From NCBI RefSeq assembly GCF_914767665.1, contig NC_059502.1:47804531-47868530 (forward strand): 64,000 nucleotides of DNA, given 5' to 3'. The notes below the pieces were generated by a model. It was given only the letters and a program-made list of their open reading frames with translations. It did not search any database and had not been told where the DNA came from. Of the stretch, positions 41,617-52,797 are shown one piece after another (within the stretch, counting starts at the first letter, position 1; each line of letters begins with the position of its first letter). The stretch is from Harmonia axyridis. Lineage: Eukaryota; Arthropoda; Insecta; Coleoptera; Coccinellidae. A program made the position numbers and the translations under genes.

Positions 41617-41705
41617 AAAGAAAACAGAGTATTTTTTTGGTGTAAACCTTGGTCCATTCCATTAGAAATCATTCTGTATAAATCACGACCATTACTGCAT
41701 CTAAG

Positions 41706-41706
<1 letters not shown>

Positions 41707-41745
<39 letters not shown>
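41707..41745. repeat. (TA)n microsatellite
   Basis: TA run of about 39 bp between the family B PLE and repeat X copy 2. It matches in length the tract at the other border (34553-34591). Confidence 0.97.
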
Positions 41746-41748
<3 letters not shown>

Positions 41749-42270
41749 ACTTATACAGACCCGAATCGATATACTCTACCGACTTTTCAGTCCAAAACTA
41801 ACGTTGTTAGACCCGCTTCCAGGTCTGGTAGCGTTTAACCATATATTCTCGATCAGGGAAGTTCAGGGATGCCAGGAGTATTTTTTCAGCCGGGTGTGAA
41901 AAATCGGTGAAACATCATAATATAGACAGAAAACTTCAGGGTTCTACCAGTGATCAACTTCTCCAGACCCTTAATGTGACAACGCTATAGATTGTATATA
42001 AACTTGAACCTCACACTTCGCACAGCTTATACAAACCCAGCCTATAAGACCAACGTAGATAGAAATCAGTTTTTGTTTGTTCTTATAGAGCTCGTAAATC
42101 GGATATTCCATCTTTCTGATATATGCATCTACAAACCATAAGATTTGAAGCTTATACAAACCCGGCACAAAGAATCGTCGTCATGAGAATTGAATAGTGA
42201 TCCTTTCGAATATGAACTTAGCAGCCATACTGAAAGAACTTTTTAAAACTAACAGTAATTTTCGATAGAA
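41746..42270. repeat. Repeat X, copy 2
   Basis: Inverse of 7375-7950, sharing the GACCCGAATCGATATACTC edge next to (TA)n, the CTTATACAAACCC motifs and the GAATAGTGATCCTTTCG block. The open frames here are not conserved between copies. Confidence 0.75.
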
Positions 42271-42765
42271 GAGTAAATTCAAGAATTTCTTCAGCTCTTA
42301 ACCACTCAAAGATAATAACGGAATGCAATAAAATTAACAAATTAAAAATAATTTCATACAAAAATGCTAAGTGAGTCAATCAAAGCTGTTATGGCCAAAA
42401 TTTTTTATTCAATGTAAAAGCAAATAGTATAAAAGCATTTCCATATAGGATAAAAGATAGGAAACTTGAGTGAACAAATAGTATCTATATTTTTCATACA
42501 AGATCAATCAATCATTCATGTCATGAACAGTTTCAATTAATAATGACTTTTGATAGTATGTTACACATCGGATAAGAAACTGCAATGCTGAAATTCTTCA
42601 TATACTAAATGGATTCTTTAAATTTTATTTCGGTCTTGATATGACTCCATTCACTTAGCTACTCTATTCAGATTTATCAACCACCTTTTCCTGTTTTATT
42701 CACCAGTTTAGCTACCACAGTTGAAATGATCCATAAGAGTTATATGATAAGAATTATGCAATTCA
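42271..42765. other. No recognisable gene
   Basis: AT-rich flank of the LTR element; nothing seen. Confidence 0.5.
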
Positions 42766-42909
42766 CATTAGGATCTTAATATTATCATTATAACGCATGT
42801 CTTTTTTGTGCATATGTATGTAACTTGATTTATAGGAAGATGTAGTTTAGTTCTAAAAGCACCCTCAACAGGTCTTTGATTAATTATCAAGTTTATTCTA
42901 AACGTAACA
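42766..42909 (+). repeat. 5' LTR
   Basis: Matches 45952-46102 except for an 8-bp deletion after TTCTAAAA and a few substitutions. It begins CATTAGGATC where the 3' LTR has TGTTAGGATC, and ends CGTAACA. Confidence 0.8.
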
Positions 42910-42923
42910 TGGCGCAGTCGGTA
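42910..42923 (+). promoter_or_regulatory. Primer-binding site
   Basis: TGGCGCAGTCGGTA directly follows the 5' LTR. TGG at this position is the complement of a tRNA CCA end, and from memory this sequence resembles the tRNA-Ser primer site of 17.6/297-type elements. Confidence 0.7.
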
Positions 42924-43331
42924 TTAGGATTTGTTTCAAATTGATTCCAATTCTAATTTAAGTGTACTACAAATAATTAAAGATTTAAGTAGTAAAAATT
43001 GTGGTCAAATGACAGGAGAATCGTAGAATTCAAAACCAGAAACGTGATCATCATCTTCGAATCAATCAGTTCAACATTCAAGAATGAATACCAATGTGAA
43101 AATTCCATCAGAAATGAATTTCAACAGAAATCTAGCCAACAATTATCGATTCTTCAAACAAAAATTCGAAATTTATTTGAATGCATCAAGACAAACAAAT
43201 TTGGACTCGAAGTATAAAGCAGCATTATTTCTGAATGTGATTGGTGATAACACACTCTCCTAAGAATACCAAAGTTAGATTTTCAAACAGCAATAAATAC
43301 GTGCAAAGCAGCAGAGCAATCACAAAATCAA

Positions 43332-43832
43332 TTGGAAAAAATTTGTTCATCCCAGGAATTGAATGAAATGTCCAGAAGAAAATTTAAGATGAATAGAATT
43401 CAACAAACTGGAAACTATAATAGGCCAACAACATCAAGAGCACAAGAGCATCCAATTCAATCGTATCAACAAAATCATGCAGGTCAGAAGAAACTATCAA
43501 TCAACAAGAACCAACTTCAATTTCATCGGCAATGTCAACGATGTGGTCTACAACATCAACGTGGGAAATGTCCAGCATATAAAGCTAAGTGTAACAATTG
43601 TCATAAACTAAATCATTTTTCGAAAATGTGTAAATCTAAAAATATCTGTCTTTTAGAGAACAATACTCCAGAAGATGAATTTTTTCTAGGTTCTTTAGAA
43701 ATATCTCATGTTGCTGATGAAATTGAGTGGTATGAAAATTTGAAATTGAATAATTTTTTGAATGTTAAATTTAAATTAGATACAGGAGCAAATGGTGTTA
43801 ATATATTGCCATATTATGAATTTAAAAATTAA
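43332..43832 (+). pseudogene. Gag zinc knuckle and protease start
   Basis: Contains the knuckle-like CQRCGLQHQRGKCPAYKAKC and CNNCHKLNHFSKMC (CX2CX4HX4C), then KFKLDTGANGVNIL, the aspartic protease DTGA site. Upstream frames from 42999 are broken gag. Confidence 0.75.
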
Positions 43833-44030
43833 AAAATGTCAAACTAGAAAAATTTACCGGAAATATCAATACTTATGGAAATGAAACTTTAAAAATTTTG
43901 GGAATTTGTACATTAAAAACAAAATATAAAAACATTATTGAAAATGTAGACTTTCATTCAATGAATACTGATAAATGTGCAATATTAGGTTTACATGAAA
44001 TAATTAAACTCAAGATATTGACTAAAAATA

Positions 44031-44513
44031 ATGAAGATCATAGTATTTCGGAAATATCAAACGAAAACAAAAATGAAACTTATGCTAAATTTTTTTTCTA
44101 ATTATAATGATCTGTTCACAGGTATCGGATGTTTGAAAGATGAGTATCACATAGACGTTGACCCAAATATAACTCCAATAATTCAACCACCGCGAAAAAT
44201 TCCATTCAATCTTCACGAAAAACTGAAACAAAAACTTCAAGACTTAGAAGACGAAAATATTATAGAGAAATTATCAGAACCAACCGATTGGGTCAGCTCA
44301 ATGGTGATCGTTCGTAAGCCCAATAATGATATCCGAATCTGCATTGACCCCAAGAACTTGAATAAAGCCATAAAACGAGAACATTTCCATGTGCCATCAT
44401 TAGAAGAATTAACGTACGAGTTATCAGGAGCTAAGTATTTCAGCACTCTAGATTGTAGTAACGGTTTTTGGCATGTTAAATTGGATACCGGTAGAATTAA
44501 GACAAGATACATT
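44031..44513 (+). pseudogene. Gypsy RT, N-terminal part
   Basis: Has PPRKIPFNLHEKLKQKL, EPTDWVSSMVIVRKPN, RICIDPKNLNKAI and FSTLDCSNGFWHVKLD, the standard Gypsy RT motifs up to the first catalytic aspartate region. After that the coding jumps directly to integrase; the YxDD part is deleted. Confidence 0.8.
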
Positions 44514-45240
44514 AAAACAATTACATATAGGACATATGGGTAAAGAAAAAATTAAAAACAGAGCTAGAGAACTAGTATTTTGGCCAGGTTCATCATTACA
44601 AATAGATAAATTGAGTGATTCTTGTAAAACTTGTAACCTATATAGAAAACAAAATGTGAAAGAACCTCTAATTAATCATGATATTCCTAATGAGCCGTGG
44701 ATTAAAGTTGGAATCGGTTCATTCTACTTCAATAATAAAAATTATCTATTAATGTTGGATTATTATTCTAAATTCATGGAAATATCTAATTTGAATATGA
44801 ATACGACTACAAATAATATCATAACAAATTTAAAAAATATTTTCTCTAGACAAAGAATACCTAAAGCAGTTTGTTCGGATTCAGGTCCACAATTTACCTC
44901 TTCCGAATTTACAACTTTTGCTAATAATTGGAATTTTAAGCATACTTTGTCAAGTCCACATCATCATCAGTCGAATGAAATGGTTGAAAGAGCAGTACAA
45001 ACAGTAAAAAATATATTAAAGAAATCTCTACATAGCGGTAATGATCCATTTTTAGCCTTACTAGAATATCGTAATACGCCATTATCGAATAATGTTGGAA
45101 GTCCATCACAACTTCTCAACACCAGACGACTGAGAGGAGTTCTACCTATTTTAGAAAAATCATTACCTCCAGAAGTTTATGATAGAAATAAAATAAAGAG
45201 TTTTCATAGGAAACTTTTATCAATGAGGGAAAAATTATAA
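44514..45240 (+). pseudogene. Gypsy integrase
   Basis: In the frame 44473-45240. The zinc-binding part has LHIGHMG...CKTC, and the catalytic D,D-35-E triad can be read as LDYYSKF, CSDSGPQF and NEMVERAVQ. The integrase inserts the cDNA. A 1-nt shift near 45237 separates the C-terminal part, which resumes in another frame with NNKWEEGIVVDLH and RRNRKFLRP (to about 45425). Confidence 0.8.
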
Positions 45241-45264
45241 AAGAAATGCGAAATCACTGCCTAA

Positions 45265-45655
45265 ATTAAAAATAAATCAAAAAGTATTAGTAAGAAATAT
45301 TCTGAATAACAAATGGGAAGAAGGTATTGTTGTAGATTTACATGATGATAGATCATATCTAGTGAAGCTAGAGGGAAATGGCAATATTTTGAGACGGAAT
45401 AGAAAATTCCTACGTCCAATACAATATAATTATGGACATAATATTATAAATATTATATAATATTAAAAATAAATCAAAAAGTATTAGTAAGAAATATTCT
45501 GAATAACAAATGGGAAGAAGGTATTGTTGTAGATTTACATAATGATAGATCATATCTAGTGAAGCTAGAGAGAAATGGCAATATTTTGAGACGGAATAGA
45601 AAATTCCTACGTCCAATATGATATAATTATGGACATAATATTATAAAAATCGAAA
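45265..45655. repeat. ~195-bp tandem duplication in the integrase C-terminus
   Basis: Two nearly identical units (about 45265-45462 and 45463-45655) both contain AAGTATTAGTAAGAAATATT and end with TTATGGACATAATATTATAAA. Few differences, so the duplication is recent relative to the decay of the element. Confidence 0.88.
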
Positions 45656-45938
45656 AAGAAAATGATATAGAAAATTGTAGAAATAAGAGCAATATCGATA
45701 ATTCAACAAATTTAGAGAATGATGTCAATGCAGGTACTAGATCTAGTGGCAGAACAATAAAATATCCAAATTTCTTGCATATAAAAGATTTTACTTCCAA
45801 ATCTAATGTTGAATTCAATGATTTATTATTGTGTATGACTAGTTTAAGCTTAGTATAGAATAGGAAAAATATTAGGATTACACATGTAATTACAATTTGT
45901 TTTTGAATTATGGAAATTAAAAGTTTTATTTTTGTAAT

Positions 45939-45951
45939 AAAAGAAGGGAGA
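45939..45951 (+). promoter_or_regulatory. Polypurine tract
   Basis: AAAAGAAGGGAGA lies immediately upstream of the 3' LTR and would prime plus-strand synthesis. Confidence 0.75.
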
Positions 45952-46102
45952 TGTTAGGATCTTAATATTATCATTATAACGCATGTCTCTTTTGAGCATA
46001 AGTATGTAACTTGATTTATAGGAAGATGTAGTTTAGTTCTAAAATAAACCAGCACCCTCAACAGGTTTTTGATTAATTATCAAGTTTATTCTAAACGTAA
46101 CA
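45952..46102 (+). repeat. 3' LTR
   Basis: 151 bp, starting TGTTAGGATC and ending AACGTAACA; direct copy of the 5' LTR. Confidence 0.82.
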
Positions 46103-46955
46103 GCAGGTATCCAGTGTCCATCAAGAATGCAACAATTTTTGAAGATCCTTTGGTGAAAATGAATAAGCATATTTCAATGATATTCAGTGGGATCTTTCTT
46201 GGGTTACTCCTAAATGAATATATATCTCTTCATCGGATTTCCTTGAAGTGAGATAGCATTCTACTACTCTTTTACGTTATATAACCTTGAAATCATGACT
46301 GCATGCGTCCCTTTTTAATTTCGAAAATTTAGGATCTTTCGAATACAAAAATAATGAAAATAATATAAAACGGTTATTTCTATGATGAACCACAGCAATT
46401 TTTAGTGATTATTTGGAACCAGAAATAAAGCAGTTACTAAACGTTCAAGGCCTACTTCGATGTCAATAATTCATGAATGGACTATTTAACTGTGTGGAGT
46501 AGTCTGTGACTTAAATTCGATGTTTCGATAATAAACTAAATTTGACATTTCAAGAATTTTAATGAATCATTCGTTATTGAACATTGTATTGGTTCATGGC
46601 TTTCTCAACAATCCGAATGAAAAATTAGTTTTAATTCATGAAATGTAAAATTTAGATATTAAAACATCGAATTTTAGCTTTCTTGTATTTTCCGTGACAG
46701 ACTACCCCATACAGTTATGAATGGCAGTTTTTCTCATTTAGGGTTCTTCTTCGATAACTCTCAAAGTATAGGGTTAACTTAAGGAACCCCACTATTTTTG
46801 TACGTTGAATCGACAGAAATAATATAAAATATAGGTTCTGATTTGAAAATCTTTTTTTTTTGATGAATTTGAGGCGTCCCAAGTTCATGATCATCTTATA
46901 AACACCCTGCACATATTTGATCCATACTGCAAACACTCTCATAATACTACATATA
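46103..46955. other. No recognisable gene
   Basis: AT-rich DNA between two elements. The short frames have no motif. Confidence 0.5.
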
Positions 46956-48201
46956 CTGCTCCACAAGAGTTAGGGATATCGTATTCAATCGTTTTAAAAA
47001 GTATGTAATCTTCGAGAAAATCGCTTTAAAATCATTGAAAACTCAATAGCAATTTGAATCGATCCAAAAAAATCAGTATGAGACATTTCGTCAATCTGGT
47101 CCCTTCTTTTCTGAAGTTTGGTTCTTTGCATATGCTTAATGAATGTTTTCATTTTGAAATGGAGTCAGTTTATCAACGGCTTCGATTTGAAACGAGTTTT
47201 CTGAAAATGCCAAGACGTAAATTAACAAACGCTGACGATAATAGGGCAATCGGAATTCTACAGGGTGGTCTAACTCAGGTTGTTGTAGCGAAAAGGCTCC
47301 AAGTCAGCCAAAGTGTGATATCTCGAGACCAAGGCTTAGTGGGCGACGAAGAACAAAACCTGCTCAGGATCGTTTCATAACCGTTTCGGCGAGAAGAAAC
47401 CCTACATCTACGTATAGAATGCTACGGAATACTCTTCAAAATGCAGATGGGGTCCAAGTTTCCATCGAAACCATCAGACGTAGTTTGAGAGAAGTGAATC
47501 TAGGTTCTAGACGTCTATTAAGAGGAGTTCCATTAAAACGTGACCATAAGCGTCAAAGACCGGAATGGGCAAGGCAACATAATATCAATTGGAACGATCA
47601 TTGGCGTAGTGTCCTTTTCACTGATGAATCCAGATATGGACGATTTTCAGAATCTCGAAGAATAAGGGTATGAACAATCCCACGCATACCCCGTTATCGT
47701 GGCTATGTTCAACAAGTCCATCCATTCCGAGGGGGTAGTGTTATGATATGGGCCGGGATATGTTTCAACGGGCGCACAGATCTACACATTTGCCTTGGGA
47801 ATATGACCGCCTTACACTATAAAGAGTTTGGTTGGGCCAAATTTTCACGCTGCTATTAGTGAAACTTTTCAATTTCTAGACGATAACGCTAGACCGCACC
47901 GTGCAGCCATAGTTGAGAATGCGCGCGAGGAGCTTGGTATTCCACATTTACCAATAACTCCCCACTCACCAGATCTGAATGAAATAGAACATGCATGGAA
48001 TATGCTCCAAAGAAGATTAGATAATTATCAACCTACCCCAGAATCCTTAAATTATCTGAAAGAGCTTCTGCCCCGTTTATGGAACCAAATTCCTCAAGAA
48101 ATGTTCAACAACCTCATGTATAGTATGCAAAGAAGATGACAAGCTGTTATTGATTCCCGTGGACGCAATTTGAGGCAATATCTCTAATTCATGTGGATCA
48201 G
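46956..48201 (+). mobile_element. Tc1/mariner-like element, degenerate
   Basis: Terminal inverted repeats of about 25 bp: CTGCTCCACAAGAG at the left and the inverse of CTGATCCACATGAA at the right. TA precedes the left end. The ~1.25-kb length fits a Tc1 element with one transposase gene. Confidence 0.8.
47210..48139 (+). pseudogene. Tc1-like transposase (DD34E), broken
   Basis: Three frames read in order. MPRRKLTNADDNRAIGIL and VAKRLQVSQSVISR form the helix-turn-helix start. IETIRRSLREVNLGSRR and VLFTDESRY give the first catalytic D. QFLDDNARPHRA and SPDLNEIEHAWN give the second D and the E, with 34 residues between them. Frameshifts near 47330-47420 and 47670-47830 and a small deletion inactivate it. 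The likely start is the ATG at 47210. Confidence 0.85.
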
Positions 48202-48581
48202 TTTATTTGCAAAATCGATGAATTAGATTTCCACGAAAAAAATTTTGTTTGCAGAAATATTCAAAAAAATGTGAGTCCTCATCGAAACCATTTTTTTCAT
48301 AAGAAGTCCATTAATTCATTATTGAGTTTTCACCCAAGGTCTGGCATATTGCTGAAATTGTAATCAAATAAGCTATCTGATGATGCAATCATATACTAGG
48401 TGTGTCATTGGAAATAAGGAAGTAGTAGTATATTTCCGGTATAACCGGAAGTAGTAGAGATCCGAAAATATTTCAGGGATGAAGATCATTGCCTAAAACC
48501 CCAACATGCAAATTTTCAGTACTTCTTCCTCTTCCTTCTTCATATTAGGCGAAATCGCCTGTTAATTCTTCGTCCTCCTGC
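48202..48581. other. No recognisable gene
   Basis: AT-rich sequence between two relics; nothing seen. Confidence 0.5.
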
Positions 48582-48895
48582 CTATTGAGGTGTCAGGTTA
48601 TCGCTCCATATTTTTCTAGGACGACCCGGATCTCTGTGGCCCAGTGGAGATTTGTCACTTGCTATTCTTACTATTCTTGCTCCGCTCATTCTGCTTATAT
48701 ACGAGTTCCAATCGTTTTTTCTCTTTAGTACCCTTTCGTTGATGTTTTCCGTTTTACAGGTTCTTCGTATGTTATCGCTTGTTTCTCTGTCTAGGAGTGT
48801 TTTTCCGGCAATCCTTCTGAGCACCTTCATTTCTGTTGTCTCCAACAACCGTCTCGTCTTTGCTGTTTCAGGTCGTGTTTCTGCACAGTTTTTTT
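48582..48895 (-). pseudogene. RTE-like non-LTR RT C-terminal fragment
   Basis: The minus strand reads ETRPETAKTRRLLETTEMKV, then LRRIAGKTLLDRETSDNIRR, WNSYISRM and DPGRPRKIWSDNL. These are phrases common at the end of RTE-like endonuclease-reverse transcriptases in insect genomes, as I recall them. No catalytic motif remains. Confidence 0.65.
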
Positions 48896-50498
48896 TTCTG
48901 CAAATTTTCAGTACAATATTACTTATTATTATATTATATTATATATATTATAGTTTTTCATAAACGTCTAATAGGCCATCGCGGTGAATCACCATGTATT
49001 GGACATCTTTTTAGTTTTATCCCTTCAAAATCTCTGTACCTAGTCGCCAAACTCAAAAAAACGGTATCTTCATCGAGAATAATAAATCGAAACGAAATCG
49101 ATCATCAATCCAAAACATATCCGGAATATCACTTTTGTAGAAAGGAAATAATGGCTCGATTTTGAATTGGAACTTCTATTTCGAGGTATCAAAAGAACCT
49201 CCTACCGACAAAAGATAATTGCATATCATCATTACTCTTTTTATGGCCGGTCTATTACAAATGATTCGTTAACTAACGGTAGGTCTAAATTTGTCTTCAA
49301 TTCAATTGTGGATTGATCGGTGAATCGAAACAACAAAAGAGAAGAAACAGTCCGATAAAAAACATTTAATTGCAACAAATGATTCCTTAGCTATTTGAAG
49401 AGAACGAGAAGAGACACCCTCAGTTGAACAGAAGCGATCGTGTGGGAAAAAAAGTCGATAATAGTGAAGAAATTAGGATTATTATACAATTTGTGACCTT
49501 TTATCTGATCAATGAATCGCTTATACGATATGGAAGAAAAGTGATTTGGGATTCCGAGAATTGTTTTCCTTAAATATCTCGATTGGGAACCGATTTATCT
49601 TTGATCTGGATCTTGAAAGATCTTTGAAAGTTGGGAGAAATAAATTTTAAGTAATTACCTTTGAAGTTTTTTTTAATATTTCTTACAATAAAAAAAATAT
49701 TTATGCGTCCTTGGAGACGATATTCCTGAAATTCGGAATGAAAATGTCAGGTTCGTTTTCTCAGCAATACAAACTAAATTAGAAATAGAAAATTCAAAAA
49801 TAGGCAATGCACCATTTTCTAATTTTTTTCGATGATCAATTTTATATCAAGGGCCTAGATATGCGGGGTTCTGGGGGTAATTACCACCCATGACTTCCAA
49901 AATATTTCAGAACTCTTGTCAAGACGAAGATCGAAAAATTTTTACATAAAAATTCATTTTACTTTTTTTTCAAACGGCACGGCAGTAAAAAATCGGACCG
50001 TTTCATGGTTTATATGTTTATTATCACGTACTTTTATTGCACTACGGGAACATCAACGTCCGAGGTTTATTATTTACTTTGTCTATCCGCTTTGTCGCCT
50101 TTTTTTGCCACCTATGATTTTTGCATACGTCTTCGGTATGTATTTTCCCCATGCTTTCGGTTTTTTGCTTAATTCCGTCACGCAATTTCCAAACTGCAAT
50201 CGTCAAAGAACCTGAGTTATTCACATGGAAAAAGTGTCTATACTGTGTTGTACAATTTAATGTTTTAATTCAAGTTGTAATTTATTTGTAAGGACATCAG
50301 TTTTGAAAAGAATTATGGTAGGAACAAAAGAATCTAGTAGGTAACCAAAAAATGCAACTAGTTCGAGTAATTTCTTTTTCCCACATTACAGATGTGGGCA
50401 AACGGAGTCGTCAAAACAATTTGGATGTGCATATCCCTATAAAACTTCCAGAAAAATAGTTTCGTTTCTAGTTTGATGGAAACAAGAGAACAGGAGTT
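48896..50498. other. No recognisable gene
   Basis: About 1.6 kb of AT-rich DNA. The frame at 49916-50215 is hydrophobic but has no motif or repeat partner. Confidence 0.5.
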
Positions 50499-50714
50499 GT
50501 GTATAAAAAATGGATTAGTGAGACAGGAAATCTGCCAGATACAGCATTGACTGCACTAAAATTATGCGTTCAGTCAATATATCCTAATGTTTTTTACCTG
50601 GCACTATATTTGATCCCTGTAATGTCTGTAAGTGTGGCGAGATCTGAGAGGAGTATTAACATCATTGAAGAGGTTGAAAATAGATCAACAATAGGCAAGC
50701 GCGGTCCCAGGTGA
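50499..50714 (+). pseudogene. hAT transposase dimerisation-domain fragment
   Basis: Reads YPNVFYLALYLIPVMSVSVA followed by RSERSINI, matching the layout of the hAT C-terminal dimerisation region (usually LPVTTAEAERSFS). About 70 residues remain and no other domain. Similar domains occur in host zinc-finger proteins, so the origin is not certain. Confidence 0.55.
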
Positions 50715-51009
50715 GTGGGGTCAAGGGGGTCACGACCTCTGCAAAATGGAACCAAGTAACACGTAATATGCGTTTCAAGTAGACATTGTACGTAATGGTC
50801 CCATAAAAAAGTTGAAGCCCATAACAGCGATCCCTCCCCAAAATTTGAGGCCAGGACCGCCCTTGACAATTGTTCAGGAAAGATTGGCAGGTTTAGTCTT
50901 ATCATATATTTTACATTCATAAGGCAATTTATCTCGATATTGATAGAAAAGTTTGAGAATATGAAGAGGATATTTTTAAAATTGGTATGCTGAAAAACGC
51001 AAAGGACAA
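50715..51009. other. No recognisable gene
   Basis: No motif seen. A purine-rich stretch near 50700-50740 is not part of a known element. Confidence 0.5.
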
Positions 51010-51408
51010 TATATAAGGTGAGTCTTTGACTTGTACATAAATTTTAAACGAAGATTTTTGAGGTCAAAGAAACATTTTTTCTCTCACCATTTTTTCCGTT
51101 CGGTCCGGTTCAAAATATATAGCCATTTTAAATTTTCATAATGAGCTAAATCACCCCTGGAAACCGGAACACTGAAATGCTTTCAAGCCTAAGATATACC
51201 AATTGAACCTTGGAAATAAGCTACTGAAACTAAATTAGAAAAATCATCATGAACTCACTTTTATATTGTATTTATAATTCAGTAGTAGTAGTAACTGATA
51301 TTTATTGTTAAACAAAAGGCCACCGACCTAGGGTCCTTCAGCCTTTTAATTTACTTTTTTTTTTTTTTTATACTTAAATATAATACATTTTATAACATAT
51401 AATATTAT

Positions 51409-52797
51409 TTAATTGGTATTCAAAATTTTCAAAAGTGTTTGTGTAGGGTGTTTTCTTGTTGACTTATTTATTCCATCGTCATGGTATTGTTCAATTATAT
51501 TCTGATGTTCAATGAGTTTAGAATGAAACTTCTTGTTGAGTCTCTTAATTCTTTCATTTATCTGTTCAATTCCTGTCTTTTCATATAAAAGTTGGTTAGG
51601 GGGATTATGTAGAATATTATTTGGATGTCGCATTCTTGTTATTTTTCTCAGGGCTGCTGTTTCTGCTACTTGTAGATTTTTCATTGCTCTGGATTTGCAG
51701 TTTGCATACAGTGGGTGAGCATATTCAATCAAGGGCCTGCAAATTGCTTTATATATTTTTGCTGCGGTTTGTATGTTGATTCCTTGTGACCTATATGTTA
51801 ATTTGGCAAAATATGTGGCTCTGGAAATAGTCTTTTTCTTTATCATCTTTGTGTGAGCATTAAAGTTGTATCTGTTGTCAATTTGAACTCCTAAATATTT
51901 TATAGTTGGTGACGGTTTTATATTTATTCCATTGATATTTATAGATGGTGAATTTGGGCTAATTAAGTGATCAAAGATGATAAACTGAGACTTATTTGGA
52001 TTTGGTTTCAATCTCCACTTGTGGAACCATGTTGTGATTGTATTTACTTGTTCTTGTAGGTTTTGTATACAGCCTTGTATTGTTTTTTCATGTACTATCA
52101 ATGTTGTGTCGTCAGCAAATTGTAGCAGATATTGATTTTTAGATGGATTGGTGTACATATCATAACAATAGAAATTATACAGTGATGACGAAAGTGGAGA
52201 TCCTTGAGGTGTGCCTTGATCTGGACTAAAGTGGTTGGAAACAGTATTATTTATTTTAACAGTTAGTTTTCTGTTTTCTAGGAAATGCTGACATATCTTT
52301 ATTAGGTAGTAAGGGCATTTTGTTTCATTCAACTTATATAAAAGTCCTCTGTGCCACACACTGTCAAAGGCTTTCTGTATGTCCAAGCATAAAGCAGCAG
52401 ATCTTGATTTTCCTAAGGTTGAGTTTTGTACATTAGATATCAAAATTGAGAGAGGATGGTTTGTTGAATTATTTTCCTTGAATCCAAACTGAAAATTTGG
52501 TATATGTTTGTTTATATGTACATCTAGCACCTTCTTTATTAATTTTTCGTAAAATTTCCCTAGTACTGGAAGCAGGGTGATAGGTCTGTAGTTTTCAACT
52601 TTTCGGTTATCTGTATTTGGTTTATGTATATTTATTATGGTACCTGTTTTCCAAATTTTAGGGAATATGCTGTTATTCAAACAATACTCATAAATTTCCC
52701 TCAGTTTCTTATGTGTACTCTCTTTCAGTGCTTTGACAATGGACCATGGGATGTTGTCGACTCCTGGTGTTGTATTTTTAGATTTATGAAGGATTTG
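51409..52797 (-). CDS. Jockey-like ORF2, reverse transcriptase
   Basis: Continues the endonuclease frame after the TAA at 52798-52800. Motifs: NTTPGVDNIPW, ENYRPITLLPVLGKFYEKLI, FQFGFKENNSTNHPL, ALCLDIQKAFDSVWH (motif A), GTPQGSPLSSSLYNFY (motif B), LLQFADDTTLIVHE (motif C) and KYLGVQID. The C-terminal stretch (YANCKSRAMKNLQVAETAALRK, LYEKTGIEQINERIKRL) is the Jockey-type end without RNase H. The frame 51409-52680 opens only at a TTG, so it is part of the larger ORF, not a separate gene. Confidence 0.85.
   Translation of the reverse strand, partial: QILHKSKNTTPGVDNIPWSIVKALKESTHKKLREIYEYCLNNSIFPKIWKTGTIINIHKPNTDNRKVENYRPITLLPVLGKFYEKLIKKVLDVHINKHIPNFQFGFKENNSTNHPLSILISNVQNSTLGKSRSAALCLDIQKAFDSVWHRGLLYKLNETKCPYYLIKICQHFLENRKLTVKINNTVSNHFSPDQGTPQGSPLSSSLYNFYCYDMYTNPSKNQYLLQFADDTTLIVHEKTIQGCIQNLQEQVNTITTWFHKWRLKPNPNKSQFIIFDHLISPNSPSININGINIKPSPTIKYLGVQIDNRYNFNAHTKMIKKKTISRATYFAKLTYRSQGINIQTAAKIYKAICRPLIEYAHPLYANCKSRAMKNLQVAETAALRKITRMRHPNNILHNPPNQLLYEKTGIEQINERIKRLNKKFHSKLIEHQNIIEQYHDDGINKSTRKHPTQTLLKILNTN

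Larger units (their letters stand above)
38179..41706 (+). mobile_element. Penelope-like element, family B, plus-strand copy
   Basis: Inverse partner of 34592-38178, starting about 87 bp further in, at TGCCTTGTCTCC. The terminal repeats are at 38179-38640 and 41169-41680. The downstream end continues about 28 bp beyond the repeat into leader-like sequence (AAATCACGACC...CTAAGT) before the (TA)n tract. ORF differences from the minus copy are only about six residues. Confidence 0.88.
42766..46102 (+). mobile_element. Gypsy-type LTR retrotransposon, internally deleted
   Basis: Short LTRs (42766-42909 and 45952-46102) flank a primer-binding site, remnants of gag-protease, part of RT, the integrase and a polypurine tract. 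The catalytic half of RT and all of RNase H are missing (junction near 44513). Frames are broken, so it is not autonomous. I could not find a flanking target duplication. Confidence 0.8.

Noticed and set aside
42761..46107. Target duplication around the Gypsy element
   Set aside because: The flanks (ATTCA and GCAGG) do not match, so none is claimed.
49916..50215. Hydrophobic 99-residue frame
   Set aside because: No domain, no homologous repeat, and AT-rich surroundings that give such frames by chance.
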